NCBI RefSeq assembly: GCF_000368565.1
Contig: NZ_KB849544.1
Coordinates: 367,994-431,993 of the forward strand
Direction: 5' to 3'
From: Acinetobacter gerneri DSM 14967 = CIP 107464 = MTCC 9824
GTDB lineage: Bacteria; Pseudomonadota; Gammaproteobacteria; Pseudomonadales; Moraxellaceae
Length of the DNA: 64,000 nucleotides
In this document: positions 19,665 to 29,433 of the stretch, in pieces
Layout of the letters: every line of letters starts with the position of its first letter
Numbering within the stretch: the stretch's first letter is position 1
The notes under the pieces: model-generated
What the model was told of the DNA's origin: nothing
Database searches by the model: none
Seen by the model: the letters and a program-made list of their open reading frames with translations, nothing else
Program-made: the position numbers and the translations under genes

Positions 19665-20624
19665 ATGCGCCGAATGATTCCATCATTACAGGCACTAATA
19701 TGTTTTGAATCCGCTGCAAAACATCGTAGTTATACTTATGCAGCACAGGAGCTCAATATCACTCAAAGTGCTGTTTCTCGGCAAATTCATCAATTGGAAG
19801 AGTTTTTGGGCTTAGCTTTGTTCAACCGAACTCGTCACGGCGTAGAACTGACTTTTGCAGGCGAACAATATTTTAAAAATATCAAATCGCATCTGCTCAG
19901 TATCGAGCAAAGTACTCTTGATCTTATGTCACACAAAGGTTTGGGAGGAACATTAAAACTCGGTGTTGTGCCAACTTTTGCAACACGCTGGCTATTGCCA
20001 CGTTTATATAAATTTAATCAAATCAATCCAGAAATAACCATTCATCTTGAAACCAGCACCAAACCTTTTTTATTTAGCGATCATATTTTCGATGCAGCGA
20101 TTTATACGGGAACAAATGCACAAATTGAAAATTGGCCAGGCACAAAAGTTCATTTTCTGATGTCAGAAGATGTCGTCCCAGTCTGCTCACCTGAAATGAT
20201 CTATAAACATTTTCCAGAACTTAGACCTGAAAATGGGCCTTTTAATGGTTCATTAACTGCGGCACAAATCGCGACTTTGCCCTTATTGCAACAGACGACC
20301 CGCCCATATATATGGAAAGAATGGTTTGAAAAAGTAGGATATGACCATCCCTATGCGATGGATGGTCAACGACATGAGTTATTTTCAATGTTAGCGGTTG
20401 CAGCCACACATCATATGGGTGTTGCACTGATTCCACAAATGCTACTAGAAAAAGAACTCTCATCAAAAGAGTTGGTCATTGCTTCACATATCAAACTTAA
20501 AGCTTCACGGAGCTATTATTTTGTTTACTCTGAACAGCAACAAAATGCCCCACTTATTGAAAAATTTGTGCAATGGTTAGAATATGAAGCAGGATTAACC
20601 CAACAACGACAAGCCCCTCAATAA
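19665..20624 (+). CDS. gcdR: LysR family regulator of the glutarate cluster
   Basis: A 319-residue LysR-type activator. The winged helix-turn-helix is at about residues 5-64 (AAQELNITQSAVSRQIHQLE) and the ligand-binding domain follows. The start at 19665 has AAGGGATG as ribosome binding site; the frame extends upstream to 19626 without one. In pseudomonads GcdR is divergent from gcdH and responds to glutarate; the name here rests on that matching layout. The DNA-binding half is GcvA-like, as for GcdR. Confidence 0.85.
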   Translation: MRRMIPSLQALICFESAAKHRSYTYAAQELNITQSAVSRQIHQLEEFLGLALFNRTRHGVELTFAGEQYFKNIKSHLLSIEQSTLDLMSHKGLGGTLKLGVVPTFATRWLLPRLYKFNQINPEITIHLETSTKPFLFSDHIFDAAIYTGTNAQIENWPGTKVHFLMSEDVVPVCSPEMIYKHFPELRPENGPFNGSLTAAQIATLPLLQQTTRPYIWKEWFEKVGYDHPYAMDGQRHELFSMLAVAATHHMGVALIPQMLLEKELSSKELVIASHIKLKASRSYYFVYSEQQQNAPLIEKFVQWLEYEAGLTQQRQAPQ

Positions 20625-20627
20625 TCA

Positions 20628-20659
20628 CGATTGTTTAATACAATCAAACAATCGCTTTT
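20628..20659 (+). terminator. Terminator overlapping the end of the convergent gene
   Basis: CGATTGTTT (20628-20636) pairs with AAACAATCG (20646-20654), followed by CTTTT. It serves the LysR gene and overlaps the last codons of the opposite-strand gene ending at 20644. Confidence 0.7.
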
Positions 20660-20976
20660 GGACTCACTCCAATATAACGATACATATTTTCTACACCGAG
20701 ATCTGTTTGCAGAACTTGGAAATCTTGCAAACTGCTACTCTCTAGCTCAGCTAAAACATTGATTTCAGGTTCAGCATGTATTTCATCAACAGTACGTGAC
20801 AAGCTTGATTCAAATACATCTGAGACGTACTCAAAACCCAAATCCATCGCCACGAACAATGTATGTGCGCAAGGTTGAACATATTGCTCTTCTGACCAGT
20901 CAATAATGTCGTGCTGGCAAAATGGGCATGAAACATTTTCTTGATGATTTTCAAGACGAATCAGTTGAAAAGCCAT
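20644..20976 (-). CDS. Small protein with a putative zinc-binding Cys/His motif
   Basis: A 110-residue soluble protein I cannot assign. Residues 17-20 form a CPFC knuckle and a Pro-Cys-Ala-His segment follows about 15 residues later, so a four-ligand zinc site (Cys-Cys-Cys-His) is possible. The second half is acidic. It has no signal peptide and probably acts in the cytoplasm. The ribosome binding site is weak. Confidence 0.6.
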   Translation of the reverse strand: MAFQLIRLENHQENVSCPFCQHDIIDWSEEQYVQPCAHTLFVAMDLGFEYVSDVFESSLSRTVDEIHAEPEINVLAELESSSLQDFQVLQTDLGVENMYRYIGVSPKAIV

Positions 20977-21072
20977 AATTTTTAGATAATATAAAAAATG
21001 TTATTGTAAACGAACTATTATGATTAATTCAGCGGAAGAATTAAAAAATTATTGAGATTTATAAAAGATATT

Positions 21073-21495
21073 ATGTCTACCATTGAAAAAGCGATTGCAC
21101 TCGCAGCAAAAAAACACGCCGGTCAACTGGACAAAGGTGAGCAACCTTATATTCTTCACCCATTACGCTTAATGTTTAGAATGAAAACAACACAACAGCA
21201 AATTGTAGCGATTTTGCACGATATCCTCGAAGATACAGATACCACAGTTGTCGATCTCATTTCGCTTGGGTTTAGCCAAGAAATTATTGATGCGGTTGTT
21301 GCACTCACCAAACATAAAGGTGAATCACGTATCGAAGCGGCCTATCGAGCAGTCAAAAATCCTATTGCAAGAATGGTTAAACTCGCAGACATCGCGGATA
21401 ATATGGATTTATCACGCATTAAACATCCAACAGCCAAAGATTTACTCCGTTTAGAAGAATATCGTCAAGTCCGACAAATATTGATTACTGGCTAA
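21073..21495 (+). CDS. HD-domain phosphohydrolase, small SpoT/RelA-like hydrolase fold
   Basis: A 140-residue protein made of one HD domain. Metal-binding positions are visible: His29 (Ile-Leu-His-Pro), His49-Asp50 with Glu53-Asp54 (ILHDILEDTD) and Asp106 (Lys-Leu-Ala-Asp-Ile-Ala-Asp-Asn). This pattern is that of the hydrolase half of RelA/SpoT proteins and of small alarmone hydrolases, so a guanosine tetra- or pentaphosphate or other nucleotide substrate is possible but unproven. There is no synthetase or TGS domain. A TTG in frame at 21052 is possible; the ATG at 21073 is preferred. Confidence 0.8.
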   Translation: MSTIEKAIALAAKKHAGQLDKGEQPYILHPLRLMFRMKTTQQQIVAILHDILEDTDTTVVDLISLGFSQEIIDAVVALTKHKGESRIEAAYRAVKNPIARMVKLADIADNMDLSRIKHPTAKDLLRLEEYRQVRQILITG

Positions 21496-21536
21496 ATATT
21501 TTTGCAAATTTTGCGGTATTATTCACAAGAATAAAA

Positions 21537-21581
21537 TTGACAAAATGCAACAACATCAGCTAAAAATGCATTTTTGTTGCA
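21537..21581 (+). promoter_or_regulatory. Promoter with inverted repeat upstream of a LysR gene
   Basis: TTGACA (21537-21542) and TAAAAA (21561-21566) are spaced 18 bases apart. TGCAACAA (21546-21553) and its complement TTGTTGCA (21574-21581) flank the -10, forming a candidate autoregulatory operator. Confidence 0.45.
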
Positions 21582-21596
21582 AAAATGGAAAGTAGA

Positions 21597-22496
21597 ATGC
21601 TCTCTGATTTGGATGATTTTTATTGTTTTGCATTGGTCGTAGAGCATGGTGGATTTAGTGCCGCGGAACGTGCAACTGATATCCCAAAATCAAAATTGAG
21701 TCGTCGTGTCTACAATCTAGAAGAGCATTTAGGTGTTCGTTTGATTCAACGTAGCTCTAGACATTTTGCTGTGACTGAAATCGGTATGAATGTTTATCGT
21801 CATGCTCAAGTGATGATGAATGCTGCACAAGCTGCACATGATTTGGTCGACCATTTAAGTATCCAGCCTCGCGGTGTGATTAAAGTCAGTATTCCTGTTT
21901 CGATCGCACAAAACGAAATTGCCAGAATTTTACCTGCTTTCCTCAAAAAATATCCCGAAGTCAAAGTTCAACTCATCGTCAGCAATCGACGTTTTGATGT
22001 GATTAATGAAGGCATCGATGTCGCTTTACGTGTCCGTGATAATTTGGATGATGATCCGAGTTTGGTGATCCGAAAATTTGAACATATCGAGCAACACTTG
22101 GTGGCGAGCCAAGCTTACTTAAATGAATTTGGGATCTTAAAACAGCCCGAAGAATTGAGTGAACACCGCATTTTAAGTATGGCTGATGAGCATTTGGATC
22201 AACATTTGGTCTTATATGACGGACAGAATCACCACCGTAAAATCAAAATCACACCCATGGTCATGGGCTCTGATTTACGTATGTTAGCTCAGTTGGCGAG
22301 TCAAAATTGTGGTATTGCGCTATTACCTGACTCAATCACTGCTGAGTATTTAAAATCAGGTGAATTGGTTCATGTATTACCTGAATGGAAAGCACAACAC
22401 GGTATATTTCACGCAGTTTATCCATCACGTCGTGGTCTACTGCCTGCAGTGCGTGTATTTATTGATTACTTGGTGGAACAATTGGCTCAACGTTAA
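21597..22496 (+). CDS. LysR family transcriptional regulator
   Basis: A 299-residue LysR-type regulator. The helix-turn-helix occupies about residues 5-60 (GGFSAAERATDIPKSKLSRR), and the substrate-binding domain resembles the group often found near drug-resistance or quinone-stress genes (DHLSIQPRGVIKVSIPVSIAQ). No divergent target gene is present, so its regulon is unknown. The start at 21597 has GGAAAG five bases away; an ATG 12 bases earlier has no such site. The terminator after it is shared with map. Confidence 0.88.
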   Translation: MLSDLDDFYCFALVVEHGGFSAAERATDIPKSKLSRRVYNLEEHLGVRLIQRSSRHFAVTEIGMNVYRHAQVMMNAAQAAHDLVDHLSIQPRGVIKVSIPVSIAQNEIARILPAFLKKYPEVKVQLIVSNRRFDVINEGIDVALRVRDNLDDDPSLVIRKFEHIEQHLVASQAYLNEFGILKQPEELSEHRILSMADEHLDQHLVLYDGQNHHRKIKITPMVMGSDLRMLAQLASQNCGIALLPDSITAEYLKSGELVHVLPEWKAQHGIFHAVYPSRRGLLPAVRVFIDYLVEQLAQR

Positions 22497-22526
22497 TTTT
22501 CATTTATATCCAATATCAATAAACAA

Positions 22527-22555
22527 AAAAAGAGTGACACAGTGTCACTCTTTTT
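22527..22555. terminator. Bidirectional terminator between LysR gene and map
   Basis: GAGTGACAC (22532-22540) and its exact complement (22542-22550) surround a single central base, flanked by A-run and T-run. It should work in both directions for the convergent genes. Confidence 0.92.
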
Positions 22556-22588
22556 GTGTGAATCATTTAAAAATTCAAGATCAAAATA

Positions 22589-23383
22589 TTAAATCGCTGG
22601 ATAAGTTCCAGTACCTTCTGGCCAAGGCGATAACAACTCAAAACCTGTATCTGTAACCACAACCATATGTTCCCATTGAGCAGATAAAGAATGGTCTGTC
22701 GTTACGACTGTCCAGCCATCTTTTAACTCTTTGACACGAGGTTTACCAGCATTGACCATAGGCTCAATGGTAAATACCATGCCTTTTTTAAGTCTTAAAC
22801 CTTGACCTGGTTGACCATAATGTAAAACATTCGGTTGTTCATGGTAAACCTTACCAATCCCATGTCCGCAATATTCACGGACGATACTATAACCTTCACG
22901 ATGCGCAACATTTTGAATCGCAAAACCAACATCACCCAAAGTCGCACCCGGTTTAACTGCATGTATACCTGCAACCATCGCTTCGTATGTAGTCTCCACA
23001 AGCTTTTTAGCTTCAGGGCTAACATTACCTACAAAATACATCCGACTTGTATCACCAAAATAGCCATCTTTAATGATCGCTACATCGATATTGATAATAT
23101 CGCCATCTTTTAAAATGGTATTTGGAGACGGAATACCGTGACATACGACTTCATTCGGTGAGATACAGGTGGTTTTGGTATAGCCGTAATATCCAACATT
23201 TGCTGGAATTACTTTTAGTTTATTGACGATAAAATCATTACAAATATCATCTAAATATTCTGTCGAAACGCCCGGCTTGACATACTCCCCTATCATCTCT
23301 AAAACCTGAGCAGCTAATCGCCCCGACACTCTAAGTTTTTCTATGTCATTTTCGGTTTTAAGTGTAATAGCAGAAGCTTTCAT
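22589..23383 (-). CDS. map: Methionine aminopeptidase, type I
   Basis: Removes the initiator methionine from nascent proteins. This 264-residue protein has the dinuclear metal site of the pita-bread fold: two Asp (in NIDVAIIKDGYFGDTSR), His in GHGIG, Glu in FTIEPMV and Glu in WEHMV. A good ribosome binding site (AGAGGA) precedes the start. It lies alone, not in an operon with rpsB. Many genomes carry more than one map gene, and the N-terminus (Leu-Lys-Thr-Glu-Asn-Asp-Ile-Glu-Lys-Leu-Arg) suits either the housekeeping enzyme or a second copy. Confidence 0.94.
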   Translation of the reverse strand: MKASAITLKTENDIEKLRVSGRLAAQVLEMIGEYVKPGVSTEYLDDICNDFIVNKLKVIPANVGYYGYTKTTCISPNEVVCHGIPSPNTILKDGDIINIDVAIIKDGYFGDTSRMYFVGNVSPEAKKLVETTYEAMVAGIHAVKPGATLGDVGFAIQNVAHREGYSIVREYCGHGIGKVYHEQPNVLHYGQPGQGLRLKKGMVFTIEPMVNAGKPRVKELKDGWTVVTTDHSLSAQWEHMVVVTDTGFELLSPWPEGTGTYPAI

Positions 23384-23773
23384 TTGTCAGTCCTCTTTTT
23401 CAATTGGGCTAGTATATGCCTTTTAAGCCGAATGTAGAAATTGGGATTAAATGTTAAGTACATCACTTTTCCCGTTAAATCCTTGATGAAAAAAGAATAT
23501 CAATAAAATGAAGTACATAACAATGCTGTTTGAATTGTTTTAATTATTGCATGTTAATTGGACAAACAGATGAATACAGCATTTTTATCCTAAAAAATGC
23601 CAAATTTATAAATCAATTAATTCAAAAACTTATCACAACTCATAACTAAAAGTTTCGTATAAATAGTATTTTTATATAAAAATATTTAATATGATGTATA
23701 AAAAATAATACAAAAGCACAGATATATGGACTAAAATCAGCTACTTTGAATTTCGGTTCTCCCTTTTTTTAAT
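23384..23773. other. 390-bp AT-rich gene-free region
   Basis: It separates the divergent map and brnQ genes. One GCATTTTT/AAAAAATGC stem occurs at about 23579-23600. The brnQ promoter must be here, but nothing convincing stands out, and the brnQ start codon has no clear ribosome binding site. Confidence 0.4.
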
Positions 23774-25066
23774 ATGACTAGTCTTCGTATCAGAGATATT
23801 ATTGCCTTAGGTTTTATGACCTTTGCACTCTTTATTGGTGCCGGCAACATTATCTTTCCACCCATTGTGGCTCAACAAGCTGGTGAACACGTTTGGCTTG
23901 CAGCAATAGGTTTCTTGGTTACTGCTGTGGGTTTACCTGTACTCACCATTATGGCACTTTCTAAAACAGAAGGTTCGATTGCAATTTTAAGCTCACCCTT
24001 AGGTAAAGTTGCAAGTTTGATTTTAACTGTTGTTTGTTATTTATCAGTCGGTCCTCTGTTTGCAACCCCTCGTACTGCAACTGTTTCTTATGAAATCGGT
24101 TTCTCATCTTACTTCGGTAATGGTGGTAGCAGTCTATTTATCTATAGCGTGGTTTATTTTGCATTTGTGACTTTAGTTTCACTTTATCCAAATAAATTAC
24201 TCGATACCGTTGGACATGTCCTCGCACCATTAAAAATCATTGCACTCGCGATTTTAGGTATTGCAGCATTTTTAATTCCAACAGGTTCAATTTCTCCTGC
24301 AATCAACAATTATGTCACAAGCCCAGTTTCTGAAGGTTTTGTTAGTGGTTATTTGACCATGGACACACTTGGCGCTTTGGTTTTTGGTATCGTGATTATT
24401 CATGCGATCCATTCACGTGGCGTATATGATTCTAAATTGGTCACAAAATATGCCATTATTGCGAGTTTAATCGCAGGTGTAGGCTTAACCCTTGTCTACC
24501 TCAGCTTATTTAAACTTGGTTTAGGCAGCCATGACGTTGCTCCAAATGCAGCAAATGGTGCTGTGATCTTGCATGCTTATGTGCAACATGCATTCGGCAA
24601 TCTTGGATCATTATTCCTTACAGTATTGATTTCACTTGCATGTATGGTAACTGCAATTGGCTTGACTTGTGCCTGCGCAGAATATTTCTCTCAACTCACA
24701 AAAATTCCTTATAAAATTTTAGTGATTATTTTAGTTTTATTCTCTTTGGTGATTTCAAATCTAGGTTTGACTAAACTGATTGCATTCTCTGTCCCCGTTT
24801 TAAGTGCAATTTATCCACCTGCTATCGTGGTTATTATTTTAAGTTTCTTCTGGAAACGCTTTAATAATCCTGCGCTTGTGATCGCACCTGTAACTGCTGT
24901 TTCATTTATCTTCGGTATTATCGAAGGAATCAAAGTAACCAGCTTTAAAGACAGCTTGCCTGCTGTGATCCAAAATTTACCTTTAAATGAACAAAACCTT
25001 GCATGGCTTATCCCATCCGTGCTCGTACTCATCGTTGCGATGATCATTGATAAAGCCAAAAAATAA
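23774..25066 (+). CDS. brnQ: Branched-chain amino acid transporter BrnQ
   Basis: BrnQ (LIVCS family) imports leucine, isoleucine and valine with sodium or protons. This 430-residue protein has about 12 membrane helices and the family N-terminus, [14 protein letters not shown] (about 18-31), which forms part of the substrate and cation path. Its length is typical. It is a single gene. An AT-only stem (25086-25096 with 25108-25118) lies about 20 bases after the stop and may be a weak terminator. Confidence 0.93.
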   Translation: MTSLRIRDIIALGFMTFALFIGAGNIIFPPIVAQQAGEHVWLAAIGFLVTAVGLPVLTIMALSKTEGSIAILSSPLGKVASLILTVVCYLSVGPLFATPRTATVSYEIGFSSYFGNGGSSLFIYSVVYFAFVTLVSLYPNKLLDTVGHVLAPLKIIALAILGIAAFLIPTGSISPAINNYVTSPVSEGFVSGYLTMDTLGALVFGIVIIHAIHSRGVYDSKLVTKYAIIASLIAGVGLTLVYLSLFKLGLGSHDVAPNAANGAVILHAYVQHAFGNLGSLFLTVLISLACMVTAIGLTCACAEYFSQLTKIPYKILVIILVLFSLVISNLGLTKLIAFSVPVLSAIYPPAIVVIILSFFWKRFNNPALVIAPVTAVSFIFGIIEGIKVTSFKDSLPAVIQNLPLNEQNLAWLIPSVLVLIVAMIIDKAKK

Positions 25067-25621
25067 GCTTTGTTGAATAAAGTCGATAAAATTAAATTTT
25101 ACCCAGATTTAATTTTATGTAATCAATAATCGTCCATTTACCCAATGACTTTTATTGTTTGCGACTTTCAACATGCTGGCATGGCGTCAATCAATTCTCA
25201 ATTCTCAATTCTCAATTCTCAATTCTCAATTCTCAATTCTCAATTCTCAATTCTCAATTCTCAATTCTCAAAAAAAATATAATACTTCCGTCTAAATTCA
25301 ACTTTTGTTGAATATCTATACAATTTAATTTGTTCTAAGCTTATTTTATAAATATGGAACAATAATTGCATTTAACATAACAAGATTTATCGCATCATTT
25401 TCACTGATTTTTTATGCTGTATAAATCTCGAATTACCATTAATTTTGATGCTAGCATCACATTTTTTGTAATTTTTTATACAAAAATGCAAATATTTCAT
25501 ATTTTTTGCTGTTTTGTCATAATAATTTCATAAAATAGTGCTATTCGCTCTTGAAATATACAAAAATTGTGGTAAAACTGACTATCTAACCTGACTAAAA
25601 CAATACAGTTTAAGTCACCAT
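25067..25621. other. 555-bp intergenic region containing a tandem repeat
   Basis: Apart from the AT-rich stem after brnQ and the heptanucleotide tandem repeat (25191-25270) I see no gene here. The right half is AT-rich and should hold the promoter for the small membrane protein. Confidence 0.5.
25191..25270. repeat. Perfect heptanucleotide tandem repeat, about 11.4 copies
   Basis: The unit TCAATTC repeats without a single mismatch across 80 bases (11 full units plus TCA). It lies in non-coding DNA between brnQ and a small membrane-protein gene. Perfect identity suggests recent slippage-driven expansion. Confidence 0.97.
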
Positions 25622-25636
25622 ATGGGAGTGATGGAG

Positions 25637-25882
25637 ATGTTATCAATACATTTCAACAAGCAAGTCTTCATTAACGCTCTGAAGGCAAATACAAATTTTT
25701 TAACTTATTTTAGTACCACTGTCGCTTTGATGCTGACGTTGCTTTTACAATGTTCTATACAAGGTAACCTTAAAGGCGAATTCTTTTTATACGCCGTTAT
25801 CGTATCTCTAGCCTTTTGGGTCTGGGCTATTGTTGATCACAAATTCCGTCCCATAGAAAAGTCTCACTTCGAACAAGAATAG
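25637..25882 (+). CDS. Small two-helix membrane protein of unknown function
   Basis: From the ATG at 25637 this is an 81-residue protein with two hydrophobic helices (about 20-40 and 48-66) separated by a short polar loop, and a charged tail. ATGs at 25622 and 25631 are in frame; the one at 25637 has GGAG at the right distance. No family is recognised. A strong palindrome lies directly after the stop codon. Confidence 0.55.
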   Translation: MLSIHFNKQVFINALKANTNFLTYFSTTVALMLTLLLQCSIQGNLKGEFFLYAVIVSLAFWVWAIVDHKFRPIEKSHFEQE

Positions 25883-25909
25883 CAGATGGATGACTCAGTC
25901 ATCCATCTG
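25883..25909. terminator. Perfect 13-bp palindrome directly after a stop codon
   Basis: CAGATGGATGACT (25883-25895) and its exact complement (25897-25909) flank one base. There is no T-run afterwards, so it may be a terminator helped by Rho, or an mRNA-stabilising 3' end. Confidence 0.5.
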
Positions 25910-26212
25910 TAAAATGTAGAACATAATAAAAAATTAAATACTATAGCTAAATTTATATATTAAAATTTTCTTTTATTTCAAATATATATCACACTATCAA
26001 TTTCCTCACCTATATAATAATAGATTCACACTGAATTAAAATATATCCATTAAATTTTGAGCATTAGATTTATCTTAAAATCCAAGCATTCAACAAACCT
26101 AACTCATGTAAATAATATTGTGAACTAAACTTATCTATACATCAGGTTTTGTATCATATTCATTTATCAAATGATCCTTACCCTATTTAAAGGAAATAGA
26201 ATTCTTTATAAA
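25910..26212. other. AT-rich gene-free gap between convergent genes
   Basis: About 300 bases of AT-rich sequence between two convergent genes. I see no gene, repeat or site in it. Confidence 0.4.
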
Positions 26213-26674
26213 TCAAGCATAAAATCTTAAAATCACCCCCAGCAACAATGCACCAGTTCCAAGTACTTCCGCAAGAACCAAAAGTAGCATCGCCAGTCGC
26301 ATGAGTATTTTGGGTAAATGAAACCGTCCCAATTGGTGTGGTTGTTTAAATTGATTGGTCGTATCTTTCAAAAAGCCATGTAAGATATAACTTAATATCG
26401 AAAAACTGAAGAAAATCAAATTAATCGAAACAAAAATATAGTTAAGGCTTTCGCTCCAAACTGAAAAATATGCAAGCACTGCCAAAATCAAAGTCGCTGG
26501 CGCATAGAGCAAACTACTACGATGAGCGATATCAACATAATAATGTGCACGCGCTTGAGTAGATCGGCTAATTTGATAATATTTCCAAACTCCAGTCAGC
26601 ATCCCAACCCATAAATAGATACCACTAAATACTATAGCCAGTTGAACTGAAGCGCTTAAAACCAAATGATCCAT
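26213..26674 (-). CDS. Four-helix membrane protein of unknown function
   Basis: A 153-residue protein with four predicted transmembrane helices (about 6-30, 52-72, 78-100, 124-150). A cytoplasmic loop after the first helix contains Ser-Thr-Gln-Ala-Arg-Ala-His-Tyr-Tyr-Val-Asp. I cannot name the family. It is a single gene; the next gene upstream is divergent. Confidence 0.65.
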   Translation of the reverse strand: MDHLVLSASVQLAIVFSGIYLWVGMLTGVWKYYQISRSTQARAHYYVDIAHRSSLLYAPATLILAVLAYFSVWSESLNYIFVSINLIFFSFSILSYILHGFLKDTTNQFKQPHQLGRFHLPKILMRLAMLLLVLAEVLGTGALLLGVILRFYA

Positions 26675-26845
26675 TTTATTGATTTCCTTCTTCTTTGTAT
26701 GCTATTCACTGAGCAGTCAAAATCCTTGACTTGCAGTCTATACAATAACAGTTTGAAAATGTGATCTGCGCAGTCATTTATTTAATTAGTTTCTTTTTGG
26801 AACTAATGTAAAGTGGATTTATCGTTTCAGAAATAGAAATCTTTC

Positions 26846-27703
26846 ATGAGCAACATCGAAAATAAGACGATTATTTGTCAGGATGGCTACAGCCTAGCTG
26901 CTAATTTTTATAAAGCTGAGATTGAAACAGATAAATTACCTGTACTTTTGTGCCCTGCAACAGGGATTATCAAAGAGTTTTATCAGTCTTTTGCACTGTG
27001 GTTGTGCAAGCAAGGCTATGATGTACTGTGTTTTGATTTTCGTGGAATCGGACAATCTCTACACGGAAAACTGAAAGACTCTACTGCGAGTATCCAAGAT
27101 TGGGGACAACTTGATATACCTGCCGCCATTGATATGTTGCTCACTTTAACTCAAAAAGATCAAGTAATATTAGTGGGACATAGCGCAGGTGGCCAGCTCT
27201 TGGGAATCGTTCCAAATTATCAAAAAGTTGCAAAAGTACTTGCCGTTTCAGGCTCTTCAGGTCATAAAAAAGGTTTAAAAGGTCGTACAAAGATCCTCGC
27301 ACCTGTAATGTTTAAAGTCATTTTCCCGATTGCACGTGTCATCAAAGGTTATGGTCCAACTAAAGCTGTTGGTATGGGTGAAAATCTGCCGAAAGACGTT
27401 GCTAAACAATGGGCAGAGTTTTGTAATAAACCTGGTTATATTGCCAATGCTATTGGTAAAACCGTTTTTGAAGATTTTCATCAAGATATCCACTGCCCGA
27501 TCACAGCCATTTGGTCTAGTGATGATGAAATTGCAACTGAAGTGAATGTGAAAGATTTACTTCGCCTATATCCAAATGCGACAACCTCAATGTTTGAGCT
27601 AAATCCCGAAAAACTTGGTCATAAAGCCATTGGTCATATGTTGATGTTTAGAAAATCTCATCAAGATATTTGGCCACTTTTAGAACAACATATCGCTGCA
27701 TAA
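26846..27703 (+). CDS. Alpha/beta hydrolase, COG4757-like
   Basis: A 285-residue cytoplasmic alpha/beta hydrolase. The nucleophile elbow is GHSAGG with Ser113; an Asp (Ser-Ser-Asp-Asp-Glu) and a late His (Gly-His-Met-Leu) complete a likely triad. The early Cys-Pro-Ala-Thr-Gly segment takes the oxyanion-loop position. The pattern matches the uncharacterised predicted-hydrolase group COG4757; the substrate is unknown. It is monocistronic with a strong terminator. Confidence 0.82.
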   Translation: MSNIENKTIICQDGYSLAANFYKAEIETDKLPVLLCPATGIIKEFYQSFALWLCKQGYDVLCFDFRGIGQSLHGKLKDSTASIQDWGQLDIPAAIDMLLTLTQKDQVILVGHSAGGQLLGIVPNYQKVAKVLAVSGSSGHKKGLKGRTKILAPVMFKVIFPIARVIKGYGPTKAVGMGENLPKDVAKQWAEFCNKPGYIANAIGKTVFEDFHQDIHCPITAIWSSDDEIATEVNVKDLLRLYPNATTSMFELNPEKLGHKAIGHMLMFRKSHQDIWPLLEQHIAA

Positions 27704-27742
27704 TGAATAGGATCTGTTTGTAATTTTCAATTTGCTGTTTTG

Positions 27743-27780
27743 GGCATCTAAATACGTAATCCTGTTTAGATGCCTTTTTT
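27743..27780 (+). terminator. Rho-independent terminator of the hydrolase gene
   Basis: GGCATCTAAA (27743-27752) pairs with TTTAGATGCC (27765-27774), followed by a run of T. Confidence 0.92.
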
Positions 27781-27827
27781 TATAGCCCCACAAATATTCA
27801 AAGTAACAAAAACAAGCAAAATTTTTA

Positions 27828-27859
27828 CAAAAAAATGCCCCATTGGGATGAGGCATTTT
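27828..27859 (-). terminator. Rho-independent terminator of the TerC-family gene
   Basis: AAAATGCC (27832-27839) pairs with GGCATTTT (27852-27859); on the minus strand the stem is followed by T residues. It lies about 33 bases past the stop at 27892. Confidence 0.75.
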
Positions 27860-27891
27860 CCATTTTTAAAACTGAAATATTTAAGAAAAAA

Positions 27892-29433
27892 TTATGATAA
27901 ATATTGTGGACGTACAATTTTCACCGATTTGATTCGATTGTCTTCCATTTCCAAAACTTCAAAACTAATTTCTTTGAAATTAATCTCTGTACCGACTTGG
28001 ACATGTCCTTGTGTTTTGTCCAAAATCAACCCGCCGACACTAAAGTAATTGGCATCCTCTTCGACTAAATCCAGCATTCCAAGTTCAAGTTCTAGCTGAT
28101 ATAGATCAAACATACCTGAAGCTTTCCAAGTATTTTCATCTAAACGTTCAACTTCTAAGTGTTCATCCGCATCTGGGAATTCACCTGCAATAGCTTCAAA
28201 TACGTCAAGGGGTGAAATCAAACCTTGGATACTACCAAACTCATTACTGACCAAAACCAACGAACCTTTTGATGCACGCAATGTTGGAATAGCGTCAATG
28301 ACTTTCATTTTTTCAAAAATAATAATTGGACGCTGACGTTTAAGTAAAGATTCAAATTGTTCAGGATGATCCAAAGCATCAATCAATTCTTTCGCACGCA
28401 CGATCGTAATCACTTTATCGAGCTGACCACGACAAACTGGAAATAAACTATGCGGTACAGACAGAACTTGGCTACGAATACTTTCCAAATCATCTTCAAT
28501 ATTGACCCATGAAATCTGTGTTCGTGGTGTCATAATCGAAGCAACTGGTCGCTCAGCAAGCGTTAAAACACCACCAACCATATAGCGTTCTTCATCACCA
28601 AACTCACGATTTGCTTCCAACTCTTGTGCAGTTGGAGAAATACTCGTCTCAAGACGGCTCCCCATCAACTTCAAAATCGAATCTGCTGTACGGTGACGAA
28701 GTGGAATCTTAGCTTGATGTTTTTCAACATTACGATTGGTATATTGGTTAAATGCCTCGATCAAAATCGCGACGCCAATACCCGAATAAATATAACCTTT
28801 AGGAATATGGAAACCAAAACCTTCTGCGATCAAACTGACACCTATCAGCATCAAGAAACTCAAACACAGAATCACTACAGTCGGATGACGATTGACAAAA
28901 TTGGTTAATGGTTTTGATGCAATTAACATCACCAAAACTGCGATAGTGACAGCAGCCATCATCACATACATATTATCAACCATACCCACAGCAGTAATCA
29001 CAGAGTCCAAAGAGAACACCGCATCAAGGACGATAATTTGTGCGACTACAGCCCAAAAACTAGCAAAGGCAACTGAGGAAGTGCTTTTTATCTCAGGTTT
29101 CCCTTCCATTTTTTCATGTAATTCGGTTACTGCTTTATAGAGTAAAAATAGTCCACCAAATAACATGATTAAATCTCGCCCAGAGAATGTCCAGTTCAAG
29201 ATTTCAACAAGCGGTTTGGTCAAAGTAACCAACCAAGAAATGACAGACAACAAGCCAAGACGCATCAATAAGGCTAATATCAAACCTATACGTCGAGCAT
29301 TATCACGCTGTTCAGGAGGAAGTTTATCTGCAAGAATTGCAATAAAAACAAGGTTATCAATACCTAGGACAATTTCTAATACGATTAATGTAAGTAGTCC
29401 TATCCATATACTCGGATCTAATAAAAATTCCAT
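27892..29433 (-). CDS. TerC-family membrane protein with CBS and CorC/HlyC domains
   Basis: A 513-residue inner-membrane protein. The N-terminal half (about 1-240) is a TerC domain of about seven helices with the signature acidic stretch Glu-Ile-Val-Leu-Gly-Ile-Asp-Asn (about 20-27) and Asp-Ala-Val-Phe-Ser-Leu-Asp-Ser; these acids suggest metal binding. A CBS pair covers about 295-420, and a CorC/HlyC-type domain ends the protein. E. coli YoaE and YegH have this layout. TerC proteins are linked to tellurite resistance and to manganese export; the role here is not determined. A strong AGGAGG site precedes the start. Confidence 0.9.
   Translation of the reverse strand: MEFLLDPSIWIGLLTLIVLEIVLGIDNLVFIAILADKLPPEQRDNARRIGLILALLMRLGLLSVISWLVTLTKPLVEILNWTFSGRDLIMLFGGLFLLYKAVTELHEKMEGKPEIKSTSSVAFASFWAVVAQIIVLDAVFSLDSVITAVGMVDNMYVMMAAVTIAVLVMLIASKPLTNFVNRHPTVVILCLSFLMLIGVSLIAEGFGFHIPKGYIYSGIGVAILIEAFNQYTNRNVEKHQAKIPLRHRTADSILKLMGSRLETSISPTAQELEANREFGDEERYMVGGVLTLAERPVASIMTPRTQISWVNIEDDLESIRSQVLSVPHSLFPVCRGQLDKVITIVRAKELIDALDHPEQFESLLKRQRPIIIFEKMKVIDAIPTLRASKGSLVLVSNEFGSIQGLISPLDVFEAIAGEFPDADEHLEVERLDENTWKASGMFDLYQLELELGMLDLVEEDANYFSVGGLILDKTQGHVQVGTEINFKEISFEVLEMEDNRIKSVKIVRPQYLS

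Noticed and set aside
25191..25270. The tandem repeat as a CRISPR array
   Set aside because: The unit is seven bases and contiguous, with no spacers.
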